Made by a program: the position numbers and the translations under genes | In this document: piece after piece, positions 1 through 10,770 of the stretch | How positions within the stretch are numbered: the first letter of the stretch is position 1 | Layout: the number at the start of each line of letters is the position of its first letter | Notes under the pieces: model-generated | Told to the model about the DNA's origin: nothing | The model's input: the letters and a program-made list of their open reading frames with translations, nothing else | Databases searched by the model: none | Origin: Oryzias latipes | Taxonomy: Eukaryota > Chordata > Actinopteri > Beloniformes > Adrianichthyidae | DNA: 64,000 nt | Assembly: GCF_002234675.1 (NCBI RefSeq) | Contig: NC_019860.2 | Span: forward strand, 9,422,586-9,486,585 | Direction: 5' to 3'

Positions 1-59
1 AGCTTTTTTTGTCAGAACACAGGCCCCACTGCCCCAGAGCAATTAAAAGCCACCAGACA

Positions 60-300
60 AGAACTAACTAGTCTGGCTCCAGGGTGGGGGCACTGGTAAC
101 TCTTATTAGGGGGAGTAGGTGGATCTAGTAATGAAAAGGTTTTTGGTTGAATCGCCCTTAGTCTGGCCCGTTTCCCAGGACCAGTTTGAGGTGGAACACC
201 ACCAAGGTACCGGCTCCTTGGATCATTCGGGCATGCAAACCCCTCCACCACGATAAGGTGGCGATTCAGGGAGGGGGTATTTATCAGTCACTAGCCAATC
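60..300. repeat. Dispersed repeat fragment
   Basis: This segment contains a stretch with the words accgctccttggatcattcgg-like and cctccaccacgataaggtgg. I associate such text with a widely dispersed fish repeat, probably a LINE 5' region. It carries no long reading frame. A related fragment lies at 1310-1515, and both recur in unit 2. Family assignment is from memory and weak. Confidence 0.35.
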
Positions 301-2050
301 ACTAAAAATTACGGTGGGGAAACTGAAATGCTGGGAGAAAACCCACAAGACTGCCCGGCTTTAATTTGGTTCATGATCTATATATGTTAGTGACTGATAT
401 TTTTTATTTTTTTATTTATTTATTTGTTGGATTATTTGTTTTATGTTTTAATTTTATTTATCATTAATTGCTTATTATATAGTTGATATGTATATTTTAT
501 TATTATTAATATTAGTATTATTATTAGTACTATTATATTTTTACTATTACTAACTACTATTTATACTTTTATTACTATCAGTTTTAGCCACATACAGCTC
601 AGACAGCCTAACAGAAAGAGGACACGTAGATGCACAGCGAGGGCGAGTGGCGTGTAGAGGTGATGGTGAGGGCAGATGGCGCTCTTAGCCTCTAATTTAC
701 TTTAAAAAAATCTTTTTTTAGAATCTAGGGAAAGCCGGAGAACCCGGAGAGAACCCACTAATGCACAAAGGAACACAAAAACTATTCTTGACATAGTGAT
801 TACCTTATTACCTTGTGCTATCCAAGGCCCTTTAACATTGGGAGTGGGGTCATCTGGACCCCACAAGACATATAGCATATAAACGCTCGGGTTTCCTTGG
901 ACTAGGGGCGGCTGAAATTCCTGGGTGGTTTCTCTTTGTGTCAGCCTTCCTCTGTTGTTTGCCTTAGCTCATCTTGCCTGGTTTTGCCCTCATTTATTAC
1001 TTTTGGAGTTTTTTGCCCTGGTGTTGACCTTCTCTTTTGTGTCTTTACGTTTCAGATTCTTTTCAGTTTGCTGTTTTTTGTGTGGTATTTCTGTTTTCCC
1101 TTGTTGTTGAAATAGCCATGCTCTCCAATTTGTTATTTCCTAACCCCCCTTCATTCATGTCCTTGTTTTCTTATCCCTCTTTGTTGGTGCAATACCTGTA
1201 ATAAATGGCCTAGCTGCCATTTATTGCTGATCCCTCACTGGTTGTTTTGTTTTGTCTTTATGTTACATATTCATCCCTTTTTAAGTAGGCAGCATGGATT
1301 AAAAGGGATGGAACAGTGGGGCTGGGGTGGCACCAATTCAGGCAACATTATAAGAACTTCATGGTTCCTTCTCATGAAGGAGCTTTGAACCGCTCTTGGC
1401 CTGGCTCGTCACTTTGGACCTGTCTGCCATGGGTAACAAAAGCAGGGGAGTTAGCCCCAGACATCTTTGCTCCTAGAATCACTCCAGCTCCCAAACCCCT
1501 CCACACCTTTAACGTTGGTTTACTGAGGGCTCTGTATTTATATTTGTATGCTTGTCCAGAAATATTTTTCATATTTTGTTTAAGAACTTTATCTCTATAT
1601 ATTTTTGGATATTTCATGTATCACTATATTTTTCTGTAAAGCAATCTCTGTACGTAGAGATATTTATGAGTTTATCTTTTTCAATTTGAGAGACAATATC
1701 CTAACAATTTTGTATATTTGTACATAAATCTATTTTTTTAGTTTTATATTTATACTTTTTAAAACAAAGATCATAAGAAACTTCAAGTCAAACAGAGATA
1801 AACTAACTAAATGAATATATGAATAATACATAAAAACAAAGACTTACAAATATTTATCAACTTCAGACTTGTTTCTCTCCATCCAAATAAAAAATAAATC
1901 TTTAAAAATAAATTAATGACAACTTAAATTTATCTTAGTAAAAAACACTAACATTTTTTAATATTAAATAATTCAATATAAATTCATTTAAAAACCTGTC
2001 ACACCTTTTTATTACTAAAATATTTATTTTCCTACTAACTAATGTTGTCT
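301..2050. other. Gene-poor AT-rich part of unit 1
   Basis: This stretch holds AT-rich tracts (370-600), a piggyBac-type MITE remnant (806-872), a T-rich stretch with a short frame at 925-1110, another dispersed-repeat fragment at 1310-1515 (cctgtctgccatgggtaac) and an AT-rich 3' flank of the downstream gene. The short frames are identical in kind in unit 2 but show no protein features, so I do not call genes. Confidence 0.6.
806..872 (+). mobile_element. piggyBac-type MITE remnant
   Basis: This is the left part of the CCTTGTGCTATCC ... GTGGGGTCATCTGGACCCC element found in full at 39070 and 47685. The right half is missing. The same truncated copy sits at 7655-7718 in unit 2, so it was present before the duplication. 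Confidence 0.6.
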
Positions 2051-2061
2051 AATATTTACAC

Positions 2062-3753
2062 CTATGCATTGCTGCTTGCATTGCTGCTGACTTTAAAAGC
2101 CGTTACTTCTGACTGAACCCAACTGAACTGATGTGGTGGATTCACTTTCAGTGTGTCTAGCAGTTGAGAAAAGGCGTCCGGCTTTGCTTTAGGGCACATG
2201 CTCTTAATTTTTCTTCTATTGGTTGTTTTCTGAGGTGCAGCTCCAATGGTAAAGATAGTCTTCTTAGGTTCTAACAACAAGGAGGCTTTTACTTTGTCCG
2301 ATGTCGAGACTTTCTTTGGAAAAGAACTTTGTTGTTGGCAAGACTTTTCCTGAGGTGCACACCCACTGGATTTAACCTGGCTGCTGATTTTAACAGCCTC
2401 TTCTTCTGATGGAACCCAACTGAACTGATGTGGTGGATTCACTTTCAGTGTGTCTAGCAGTTGAGAAAAGGCGTCCGGCTTTGCTTTAGGGCTAATGGTC
2501 TTGTTTTTTCCTCTCCTATTGGTCGTTTTCTTAGGTGCAGCTCCAATAGTAAAAATACTTTTTTGTGATTCCAAACAAGCTGAGGCTGTTATTTGGTTCA
2601 ATCCAGAGGCACTTTCAGGTCCATAAAATTCAGTCTGGGTTGATGTCTTCTGTTGAGATACACACACAATTGTCTCTGCTTGGTTGCTGATTCTATTGGT
2701 TGCTAAGTTGGACAGAAAGACCATCTCTACCACCTGAATTTCAAGATTTTCTTTTTTCTCCTTTTGTTTTCCAATTTGATCTTCCATGTGTAAATTTAGA
2801 TTGTTGATTTCAAGCAGTTGTTTTGTGACCATTTCTGTTTCCTCTAAAACTGTCTTGTAACCCTTTGAGTAGCTTGGTTTCTTTTCCCCCTTGAGGAATT
2901 CTGTCACATTTTGGATCTTCTCCTCAAGTTCTCTGATTTCCTTTCGACTCTCTTGTCTAATGTGACGCTCCTGCTCAATACTTTTTTCAGAAAACAACCA
3001 GTCTTCATCAGCCTTAAGTGCCTCCTGCTCATATTTCTTGACGAGGTCCAGTTTTCTTGCGATGTTCCTTTCCCTCTTAGCTAAACAGCTTTATAGCTTA
3101 TTGCGCTGTGAGATCAATCCATTAAGATCGTTGACGTCAGATTCTTCTTGAGACTCCTCTGATAGTGAGTCTTCTGAATCAGAATCACTTGAATTGTCAT
3201 CCTCACTATCTGAATCAGAGGGTCCAAATGGATATTCTCTGGGGGTGGGAGAGTCCAGACTGTGCTCATCTGTGTGCTCATCGGTGTAGCTGTTGTCAGG
3301 GGACATCGAGTAGTAAAACTCCAGATCACCTTCAAAGTCACTCTGACTACATTCCCTTTCGCCATCAGAGATTTGAGATGAATTGTCTTGAGAGTCCAGA
3401 CTGTGCTCATGGGTGTAGCTGTTGTCAGGGGACATCATATTGTTGACCTCCAGATCAGCTTCAAAGTCACTCTGACTACATTGCCTGTCACCATCAGAGA
3501 TTTGAGATGAATTGTCTTGGGGGATGAGAGAGTCCTGACTGGTCTCCTCTCTGGAACTTTCCTCAGGGAAGACAATCATGTTATAAAAGTTGTCGTCCAG
3601 GACGATGTCACTCTCATTTTCAACAATATCGGACCAGAGTTTTGTAACTTTTTCTTCCTGTTGCATCATTTTTCTCATTCTTGATAGCTGATTTGTTTTC
3701 TTTGTGTCTTCTTGAGTTGAAGGAATGCTGATCTCTGGGGAGTATTTATGCAT
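2062..3753 (-). pseudogene. Unit-1 copy of the 563-codon gene, one nonsense codon
   Basis: This is the counterpart of the open gene at 8919-10610, with exactly the same span (1692 bp, no net indel). The reading frame runs from ATG at 3753 to a TAA at 3091-3093 after residue 220 (QRNKL then stop). The unit-2 copy has AAA (Lys221) at this place, so one A-to-T change on the coding strand breaks it. Beyond the stop the frame stays open to 2062, with the coiled-coil region and both C-terminal repeats intact. The break must therefore be recent, or the downstream part (possible Met restart at 2997) may still be made. Function is unknown; see the unit-2 copy for the layout of the protein. Confidence 0.8.
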
Positions 3754-3915
3754 TTAAATCCCATCATGCCATGATGTAAAATGACATCATTGCATGTTAT
3801 CATGTGATGACATGATTTAATATCACCAAAGGATGACATCATATAATGTCATCCTTTGATGATGTAATCATTGAATGATGTCATCACTGAATGATGTCAT
3901 CTCTGAATCACGATA
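3754..3915 (-). promoter_or_regulatory. Upstream region rich in TGACATCA-type palindromes
   Basis: Directly upstream of the start codon lies a cluster of atgacatcat / atgatgtcat words, including a 12-bp perfect inverted repeat (aaaggatgacat ... atgtcatccttt) around 3834-3862. The words resemble CRE/ATF half-variants. The cluster is kept in unit 2 (10611-10770). A regulatory role is inferred from position only. Confidence 0.4.
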
Positions 3916-5096
3916 CTACATACAATATTTCCCTCGTCTTCCATGCAGGACCAGCAACTACGGAGAACCACCCCACCTGTACCACAGTTGAAGAATGTCC
4001 ATCACTGATCCTTCCTCATCAAAAACCCTCCTGAACATTTCTGATGCTTTGTGAAACATTTATTAAAGAGCATTTGAATATTTCTCAATATAAAGTTTTT
4101 TTTCTCTCTCAAAGCAATAGATTGATCATCCGTATGATAGTTACGTCTGTTCTCTGTGATAATCTTTCTCAGCGTATCTCCTGCAGATTTGGTCGTTGTT
4201 TTCTAAATCATCCCTAAATTCATAATCAAAGAAATAACTTTTAACATGAACCCAAATGTGGAGTAAATTTGTTCTGTATCAGAAATTTCTGCACAATTAC
4301 AGAATATAACTTTGTTATAACTTGTTCTCTTTCAACTATGTGAGGTTATCCAAATATATTTTTTCTTACCAGTGTTCATCAATTATAAAACTTTTTTTAA
4401 AGGTAATTCAACATATTGGATTCCTGAAATTGTTTTTATTTTATTTTATCCTACAGGGAATTGAGAACATCAAGTGAGAAGGATCACGGAGATCTTGACA
4501 AGCTGGAGCCTCAGAGTTGTACAATAAAAAATATATTTTTTATGTTTCTTTCTCTTTTTTTAATTTTTTTCAAAGGCAGATGACCAATAAATAAAATGTT
4601 TTTGACAATCTAGTTTTATTTTTGATATTTTCCAACAAGACAGAAGAGGGGAAACTGACTAAGTGTTTAAACTAGTTTCAACCTGATTTCCTGCAAGATT
4701 TGATTCAGTTTGACAGACTATTAATTGCACCAAATGAAGATAAAACAGAGGTACATGATCAGTTTTCAATTTCCTAAGATCATTAAGCTATCCTGACTGT
4801 GACACCAATTTTAAAAATCCTTTATCTTCATGATTTTGTAACTTACAATTGGGATATTCTAAAACCGGTGCATATAGTGCAGCATAAAAACTCAAACAGG
4901 GATTATGACAGTTGTCAGCATTTACAGCACATACAGTTAAGAGCAGACGAGCAGCAGGTTACAGGTGGAGATAAACGTGTGGCCCAGCAGCCATAAAATA
5001 GCTGAACTGGATTCTCAGCTGAAATACAGCAGTGTCCAGGTTAATAAAAGTTCATCTCAAAATGTAGCAGTATCCACGATCTTGGAACACAATTAA
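3916..5096. other. No recognisable gene; AT-rich
   Basis: AT-rich sequence shared with unit 2. It has polypyrimidine and acceptor-like sites (around 4455 and 3950), but I found no coding exon. Nothing else is recognised. Confidence 0.5.
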
Positions 5097-5240
5097 GTGG
5101 TAATGGTAAATGCCAAATACTTACAAAGCACTTTTCTACCTTCTTTGAAGGCCCAAAGCGCTTTACAGTCACACACACATTCACCCAATCACACACACAT
5201 TGGTGGCAGCTCCCCTGCCTGGCACCAACTTTCCACCAAC
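5097..5240 (+). mobile_element. SINE-like fragment
   Basis: The text tggtaatggtaaatgccaaa ... cccaaagcgctttacagtca ... acattggtggcagctcccc matches the body of the better-preserved tRNA-derived SINE at 45737-46004. Only one part is present; the tRNA-like head is missing. It recurs at 11866-12012 in unit 2. Confidence 0.6.
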
Positions 5241-5294
5241 CTTCCAAATGTTGTAAGTTTACAGAGAATGATTATTCAGACTTTCTGAACATCC

Positions 5295-5366
5295 TGCTGT
5301 GACCCGGATTCGAACCAGGGTTGCTGAGGCCACAACACAAAGTACTAACCACTATACGATCACAGC
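5295..5366 (-). tRNA. tRNA-His(GTG)-like, probably degenerate
   Basis: Read on the minus strand, the 72-nt sequence folds as a tRNA-His: acceptor stem GCTGTGA/TCACAGC, D-arm with TAGTGGTTAGTA, anticodon loop TTGTGGC (anticodon GTG) and a T-arm with GGTTCGAATCC. The anticodon stem has a mismatch (TTGTG against CTCAG), and no run of four T follows within about 50 nt. A tRNA pseudogene is more likely than a working gene. Confidence 0.6.
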
Positions 5367-6735
5367 TGACAAGTGCCAGCGGTCATAGTTCTAGTCTTTG
5401 TTGCTCTCCAGAGCTTTTTTTTGTCAGAACACAGTTGGACTTCAAGAACAGTAGAAATGCTAAGTTTGTTATCTTCATACACAAATATAGGAGAGACACA
5501 TTTTCACATCACAATCACTGCAGCTGACCACTCTGGTCTTTTATCACAACACTTTTGCCCCTTTTAGTCAAAAACATTTTTCTATTCTCTCTTTACTTAG
5601 TATCAACCTAACAGCGGCATGTGTGTAGAAACGGGCTTTAATCACCATACAGAAAAACACCATAGAGATCTTTGTACACCAAGGTGTGAGACAAGAAACC
5701 AACCTTCAAGAAGAAGACTTTATCACAACAGCTGTCTTTACTGAGTCTGAAAGTGACACCAAAATGAAGACAAATACAACAGGCTCATTTCCACCATGCC
5801 TTCCCATGTGTCCAAGGGTCCTTGGGCAAGACATTAAATCCTGTTTTTGTCCTGGTCGTTTAAGGTTGGCGCCAATATTTAGCAATGTTTGAATGTGTGT
5901 GTCTATTGGGGAATGGGACTGTGAATATAAAGCAAGCCTTCTAAGAAGGTTGTAGAGCACTACATAAGTAGCATATGCTGTTATCTATTTCTTCAGATTT
6001 TCACCGGTAGAAGAATCTGACAGTGAGATCAATTCAAATGCACAGAATTGTGTGTTGCTGTGACACTTGGATGGGAACTTGGTGACTAAAGGCCATAGAT
6101 GTTTAAAGCTTAAACCATGTGCACCTGTACGGCTGCTGTTTCTCTTTGGGTTATCCATGCCCGTGGAGGGTCGTAGAGAGGAGTGGCTGCAATCATAAAG
6201 AGAGTACAGGTGTGTTTGAGAGTTCCCGTTGGAGTCGTTGAAAGCAGAAGCTATGATTGTTGTGCGTATGGTAAGTGTTTTGTGAAATATTCTTTTGTAA
6301 GTTGATGTACAGATGATGCTGTTGTACGGAGCTCCTAAGCCATATTCTAATTATAGCACAATTTTGACCTTCACTTACATAGGCTTTTGCAGGAAAAAAA
6401 TGTGCAACCGTGTTCGGTGAGAAGAAGGAACATGCACTGATCGCATGAACAGCACCTGCACTGTCCACAGGATTGGAGGGATTAAAACCATTGAAAATCT
6501 CAATGAAACACCTACATCTTTCACAAGAAAAACTCCTAAGACTATCTTTTTTCAGTTGGGATAGGGGTGTCCAACAGACTGAAGCTGTTGGGCATGAGGA
6601 GTCCAGACAGCCAAGTTCTGGCATCTTGGATGTATTTTTGTTTCAAGAAGATGTAAGATTTTGCAGCATTGAAGGAATTCATGATCAAACATTGTATGTT
6701 TACAGAAAGTGATTTTTCAGAATTTCTGAACATCC
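5367..6735. other. Spacer between tRNA-like copies
   Basis: It begins with a block (tctccagagc followed by a T run and gtcagaacacag) that also follows the second tRNA-like copy at 6852. This shows that the tRNA segment was duplicated inside the unit before the larger duplication. It also contains an inverted SINE tail fragment near 5795-5960 (gtccttgggcaagac, gaatgggactgtgaat). No gene is seen. Confidence 0.5.
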
Positions 6736-6807
6736 TCCTGTGACCCGGATTCGAACCAGGGTTGCTACAGCCACAACGCAGAGTACTAACCACTATACGA
6801 TCACAGC
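6736..6807 (-). tRNA. tRNA-His(GTG)-like
   Basis: This is the second tRNA-His-like sequence of unit 1. The anticodon loop TTGTGGC is kept, and the anticodon stem pairs with two G-U wobbles. The last acceptor base pair is lost (GCTGTGA against TCACAGG). A- and B-box-like sequences are intact. No poly-T terminator is evident close by. Confidence 0.6.
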
Positions 6808-8918
6808 TGACAAGTGATGTTGGTCACAGTTTTAGTCTTTGTTGCTCTCCAGAGCTTTTTTTGTCAGACCACAGGCCCCACTGCCCCAGAACAATTAAAA
6901 GCCACCAGACAAGAACTAACTAGTCTGGCTCCAGGGTGGGGCACTGGTAACTCTTATTAGGGGGAGTAGGTGGATCTAGTAATGAAAAGGTTTTTGGTTG
7001 AATCGCCCTTAGTCTGGCCCGTTTCCCAGGCCAGTTTGAGGTGGAACACCACCAAGGTACCGGCTCCTTGGATCATTCGGGCATGCAAACCCCTCCACCA
7101 CGATAAGGTGGCGATTCAGGGAGGGGGTATTTATCAGTCACTAGCCAATCACTAAAAATTACGGTGGGGAAACTGAAATGCTGGGAGAAAACCCACAAGA
7201 CTGCCCGGCTTTAATTTGGTTCATGATCTATATATGTTAGTGACTGATATTTTTTATTTTTTTATTTATTTATTTGTTGGATTATTTGTTTTATGTTTTA
7301 ATTTTATTCATCATTAATTGCTTATTATATAGTTGATATGTATATTTTATTATTATTAATATTAGTATTATTATTAGTACTATTATATTTTTACTATTAC
7401 TAACTACTATTTATACTTTTATTACTATCAGTTTTAGCCACATACAGCTCAGACAGCCTAACAGAAAGAGAACACGTAGATGCACAGCGAGGGCAAGTGG
7501 CGTGTAGAGGTGATGGTGAGGGAAAATTGCACTTTCATCCTCTAATTCATTTAAAAAAAATTTTTTTTAGAATCTAGGGAAAGCCGGAGCACCCGGAGAG
7601 AACCCACTAATGCACAAAGGAACACAAAACTTTTCTCCAAATAGTGATTACCTTATTACCCTTGTGCTATCCACGGCACTTTAACTTTGGGAGTGGGGTC
7701 ATCTGGACCCCACAAGACATATAGCATATAAACGCTCGGGTTTCCTTGGACTAGGGGCGGCTGAAATTCCTGGGTGGTTTCTCTTTGTGTCAGCCTGCCC
7801 CTTTTGTTTGCCTTAGCTCATCTTGCCTGGTTTTGCCCTCATTTATTACTTTTGGAGTTTTTTGCCCTGGTGTTGACCTTCTCTTTTGTGTCTTTACGTT
7901 TCAGGTTCTTTTCAGTTTGCTGTTTTTTGTGTGGTATTTCTGTTTTCCCTTGTTGTTGAAATAGCCATGCTCTCTAATTTGTTATTTCCTAACCCCCCTT
8001 CATTTATATCCTTGTTTTCTTATCCCTCTTTGTTGGTGCAATACCTGTAATAAATGGCCTAGCTGCCATTTATTGCTGATCCCTCACTGGTTGTTTTGTT
8101 TTGTCTTTATGTTACATATTCATCCCTTGTTAAGTAGGCAGCATGGATTAAAAGGGATGGAACAGTGGGGTTGGGGTGGCACCAATTCAGGCAACATTAT
8201 CAGAACTTCATGGTTCCTTCTCATGAAGGAGCTTTGAACCGCTCTTGGCCTGGCTCGTCACTTTGGACCTGTCTGCCATGGGTAACAAAAGCAGGGGAGT
8301 TAGCCCCAGACATCTTTGCTCCTAGAATCACTCCAGCTCCCAAACCCCTCCACACCTTTAATGTTGGTTTACTGAGGGCTCTGTGTTTATATTTGCATGC
8401 TTGTCTATAAATCTCTTTTCATATTTTGTTTAAGAACTTTATCTCTATATATTTTTGGATATTTCATGTATCACTATATTTTTCTGTAAAGCAATCTCTG
8501 TACGTAGAGATATTTATGAGTCTATCTTTTTCTAATTGTCTGTCTAAGACAATATATCCTAACAATTTTGTATATTTGTATATAAATCTATTTTTTTAGT
8601 TTTATATTTATACTTTTTAAAACAAAGATCATGAGAAACTTCAAGTCAAACAGAGATAAACTAACTAATTGAATATATGAATAATATATAAAAACCAAAA
8701 CTCACAAATATTTATCAACTTCAGACTTGTTTCTCTACTTCCAAATAAAAAATAAATCTTTAAAATAAATTAATGACAACTTAAATTTATCTTAGTAAAA
8801 AACACTAACATTTTTTAAGATTAAATAATTCAATATAAATTCATTTAAAAACCTGTCACACCTTTTTATTACTAAATTACTTATATTCCTACTAGCTAAT
8901 GTTATCTAATATTTACAC
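6808..8918. other. Gene-poor AT-rich part of unit 2
   Basis: This is the counterpart of bases 1-2060: dispersed-repeat fragments at 7000-7150 and 8160-8365, a MITE remnant at 7655-7718, and AT-rich 3' flank. No gene is supported. Confidence 0.6.
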
Positions 8919-10610
8919 CTATGCATTGCTGCTTGCATTGGAGCTGACTTTAACGGCTGCTTCTTCTGACTGAACCCAACTGAACTGATGTGGTGGATTC
9001 ACTTTCAGTGTGTCTAGCAGTTGAGAAGAGGCGTCCGGCTTTGCTTTAGGGCACATGCTCTTAGTTTTTCTTCTATTGGTGGTTTTCTGAGGTGCAGCTC
9101 CAATGGTAAAGATAGTCTGCTGAGGTTCTAACAACAAGGAGGCTTTTACTTTGTCCGATGCCGAGATTTTCTTTGGAAAAGAACTTTGTAGTTGGCAAGA
9201 CTTTTCCTGAGGTGCACACCCACTGGATTTAGCCTGGCTGCTGACTTTAACGGCTGGTTCTTCTGACTGAACCCAACTGAACTGATGTGACGGATTCACT
9301 TTCAGTGTGTCTAGCAGTTGAGAAGAGGCGTCCGGCTTTGCTTTAGGGCTAATGGTCTTATTTTTTCCTCTCCTATTGGTTGTTTTCTTAGGTGCAGCTC
9401 CAATAGTAAAAATACTTTTTTGTGATTCCAAACAAGCTGAGGCTGTTATTTGGATCAATCCAGAGGCACTTTTAGGTCTATCAAATTCTGTCTGGATTGA
9501 GGTCTTCTGTTGAGGTGCACACACAATTGTCTCTGCTTGGTTGCTGATTCTATTGGTTGCTAAGTTGGACAGAAAGACCATCTCTGCCACCTGTATTTCA
9601 AGATTTTCTCTTTTCTCTTTTTGTTTTCCAATTTGATCTTCCATGTGTAAATTTAGATTGTTGATTTCAAGCAGTTGTTTTGTGACCATTTCTGTTTCCT
9701 CTAAAACTGTCTTGTAGCCCTTTGAGTAGCTTGTTTTCTTTTCCACCTTGAGGAATTCTGTCACATTTTGGATCTTCTCCTCAAGTTCTCTGATTTCCTT
9801 TCGACTCTCTTGTCTAATGTGCCGCTCCTGCTCAATACTTTTTTCAGAAAACAACCAGTCTTCATCAGCCTTAAGTGCCTCCTGCTCACATTTCTTGAGG
9901 AGGTCCAGTTTTCTTGCAATGTTCCTTTCCCTCTTAGCTAAACAGCTTTTTAGCTTATTGCGCTGTGAGATCAATCCATTAAGATCGTTGACGTCAGATT
10001 CTTCTTGAGACTCCTCTGATAGTGAGTCTTCTGAATCAGAATCACTTGAATTGTCATCCTCACTATCTGAATCAGAGGGTCCAAATGGATATACTCTGGG
10101 GGAGGGAGAGTCCAGACTCTGCTCATCTGTGTGCTCATCGGTGTAGCTGTTGTCAGGGGACATCGAGTAGTAAAACTCCAGATCACCTTCAAAGTCACTC
10201 TGACTAAATTTCCTGTCAGCATCAGAGATTTGAGATGAATTGTCTTGAGAGTCCAGACTGTGCTCATGGGTGTAGCTATTGTCAGGGGACATCATATTGT
10301 TGACCTCTAGATCAACTTCAAAGTCACTCTGACTACATTGCCTGTCACCATCAGAGATTTGAGATGAATTGTCTTGGGGGATGAGAGAGTCCTGACTGGT
10401 CTCCTCTCTGGAACTTTCCTCGGGGAAGACAATCATGTTATAAAAGTCGTCGTCCAGGATGATGTTACTCTCGTTTTCAACAATATCGGACCAGAGTTTG
10501 GTAACTTTTTCTTCCTGTTGCATCATTTTTCTCATTCTTGATAGCTGATTTATTTTCTTTGTCTCTTCTTGAGTTGAAGGAATGCTGATCTCTGGGGAGT
10601 ATTTATGCAT
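8919..10610 (-). CDS. Intronless 563-residue protein, unknown function (acidic N-terminus, coiled coil, C-terminal repeats)
   Basis: A single open frame from ATG to stop; I do not recognise the family. Seen in the sequence: an acidic Ser/Asp-rich N-terminal third with two copies of a 43-46-residue unit starting DNSSQISD (about 80-122 and 123-168) and a DSDSEDD/DSDSEDSL stretch (about 180-205). A charged helical region rich in Lys/Glu/Leu with coiled-coil character follows (about 213-345). The C-terminus has two copies of a roughly 60-residue unit with a 100-residue period (about 398-458 and 498-556), each with FTIGAAP, TTNRR, PKAKPDASSQLLDTLKVNP and HQFSWVQSE. No signal peptide or membrane segment is visible. 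The start is supported by the unit-1 copy sharing it. A nuclear or cytoskeletal scaffold role would be a guess. The frame is kept open over 1.7 kb in one of two copies, so it is probably a real gene, though origin from a mobile element cannot be excluded. Confidence 0.7.
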   Translation of the reverse strand: MHKYSPEISIPSTQEETKKINQLSRMRKMMQQEEKVTKLWSDIVENESNIILDDDFYNMIVFPEESSREETSQDSLIPQDNSSQISDGDRQCSQSDFEVDLEVNNMMSPDNSYTHEHSLDSQDNSSQISDADRKFSQSDFEGDLEFYYSMSPDNSYTDEHTDEQSLDSPSPRVYPFGPSDSDSEDDNSSDSDSEDSLSEESQEESDVNDLNGLISQRNKLKSCLAKRERNIARKLDLLKKCEQEALKADEDWLFSEKSIEQERHIRQESRKEIRELEEKIQNVTEFLKVEKKTSYSKGYKTVLEETEMVTKQLLEINNLNLHMEDQIGKQKEKRENLEIQVAEMVFLSNLATNRISNQAETIVCAPQQKTSIQTEFDRPKSASGLIQITASACLESQKSIFTIGAAPKKTTNRRGKNKTISPKAKPDASSQLLDTLKVNPSHQFSWVQSEEPAVKVSSQAKSSGCAPQEKSCQLQSSFPKKISASDKVKASLLLEPQQTIFTIGAAPQKTTNRRKTKSMCPKAKPDASSQLLDTLKVNPPHQFSWVQSEEAAVKVSSNASSNA

Positions 10611-10770
10611 TTAAATCCCATCATGCCATGATGTAAAATGACATCATTGCATGTTATCATGTGATGACATGATTTAATATCACCAAAGGATGACATCATA
10701 TAATGTCATCCTTTGATGATGTAATCATTGAATGATGTCATGACTGAATGATGTCATCTCTGAATCACGA
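10611..10770 (-). promoter_or_regulatory. Upstream palindrome cluster, unit 2
   Basis: This is the same TGACATCA-type cluster and 12-bp inverted repeat as in unit 1, immediately upstream of the open copy. It has one visible substitution (gatgtcatgactg against gatgtcatcactg). A regulatory function is inferred. Confidence 0.4.

Larger units (their letters stand above)
1..6851. repeat. Tandem segmental duplication, unit 1
   Basis: The sequence from base 1 reappears nearly unchanged from base 6852, and the start of the unit again at 13527, so the period is about 6.85 and 6.67 kb. Gene, tRNA-like sequences, AT-rich tracts and flanks are all in the same order and orientation. Differences are scattered substitutions and small indels, so this is a fairly young head-to-tail duplication and not a high-copy satellite. 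The unit is cut by the left window edge, so its true boundary is arbitrary here. Confidence 0.93.

Noticed and set aside
925-1110. 61-codon frame identical in both units (also 7774-7959)
   Set aside because: Hydrophobic by T-rich composition; conservation follows from the recent duplication, with no start context or domain.
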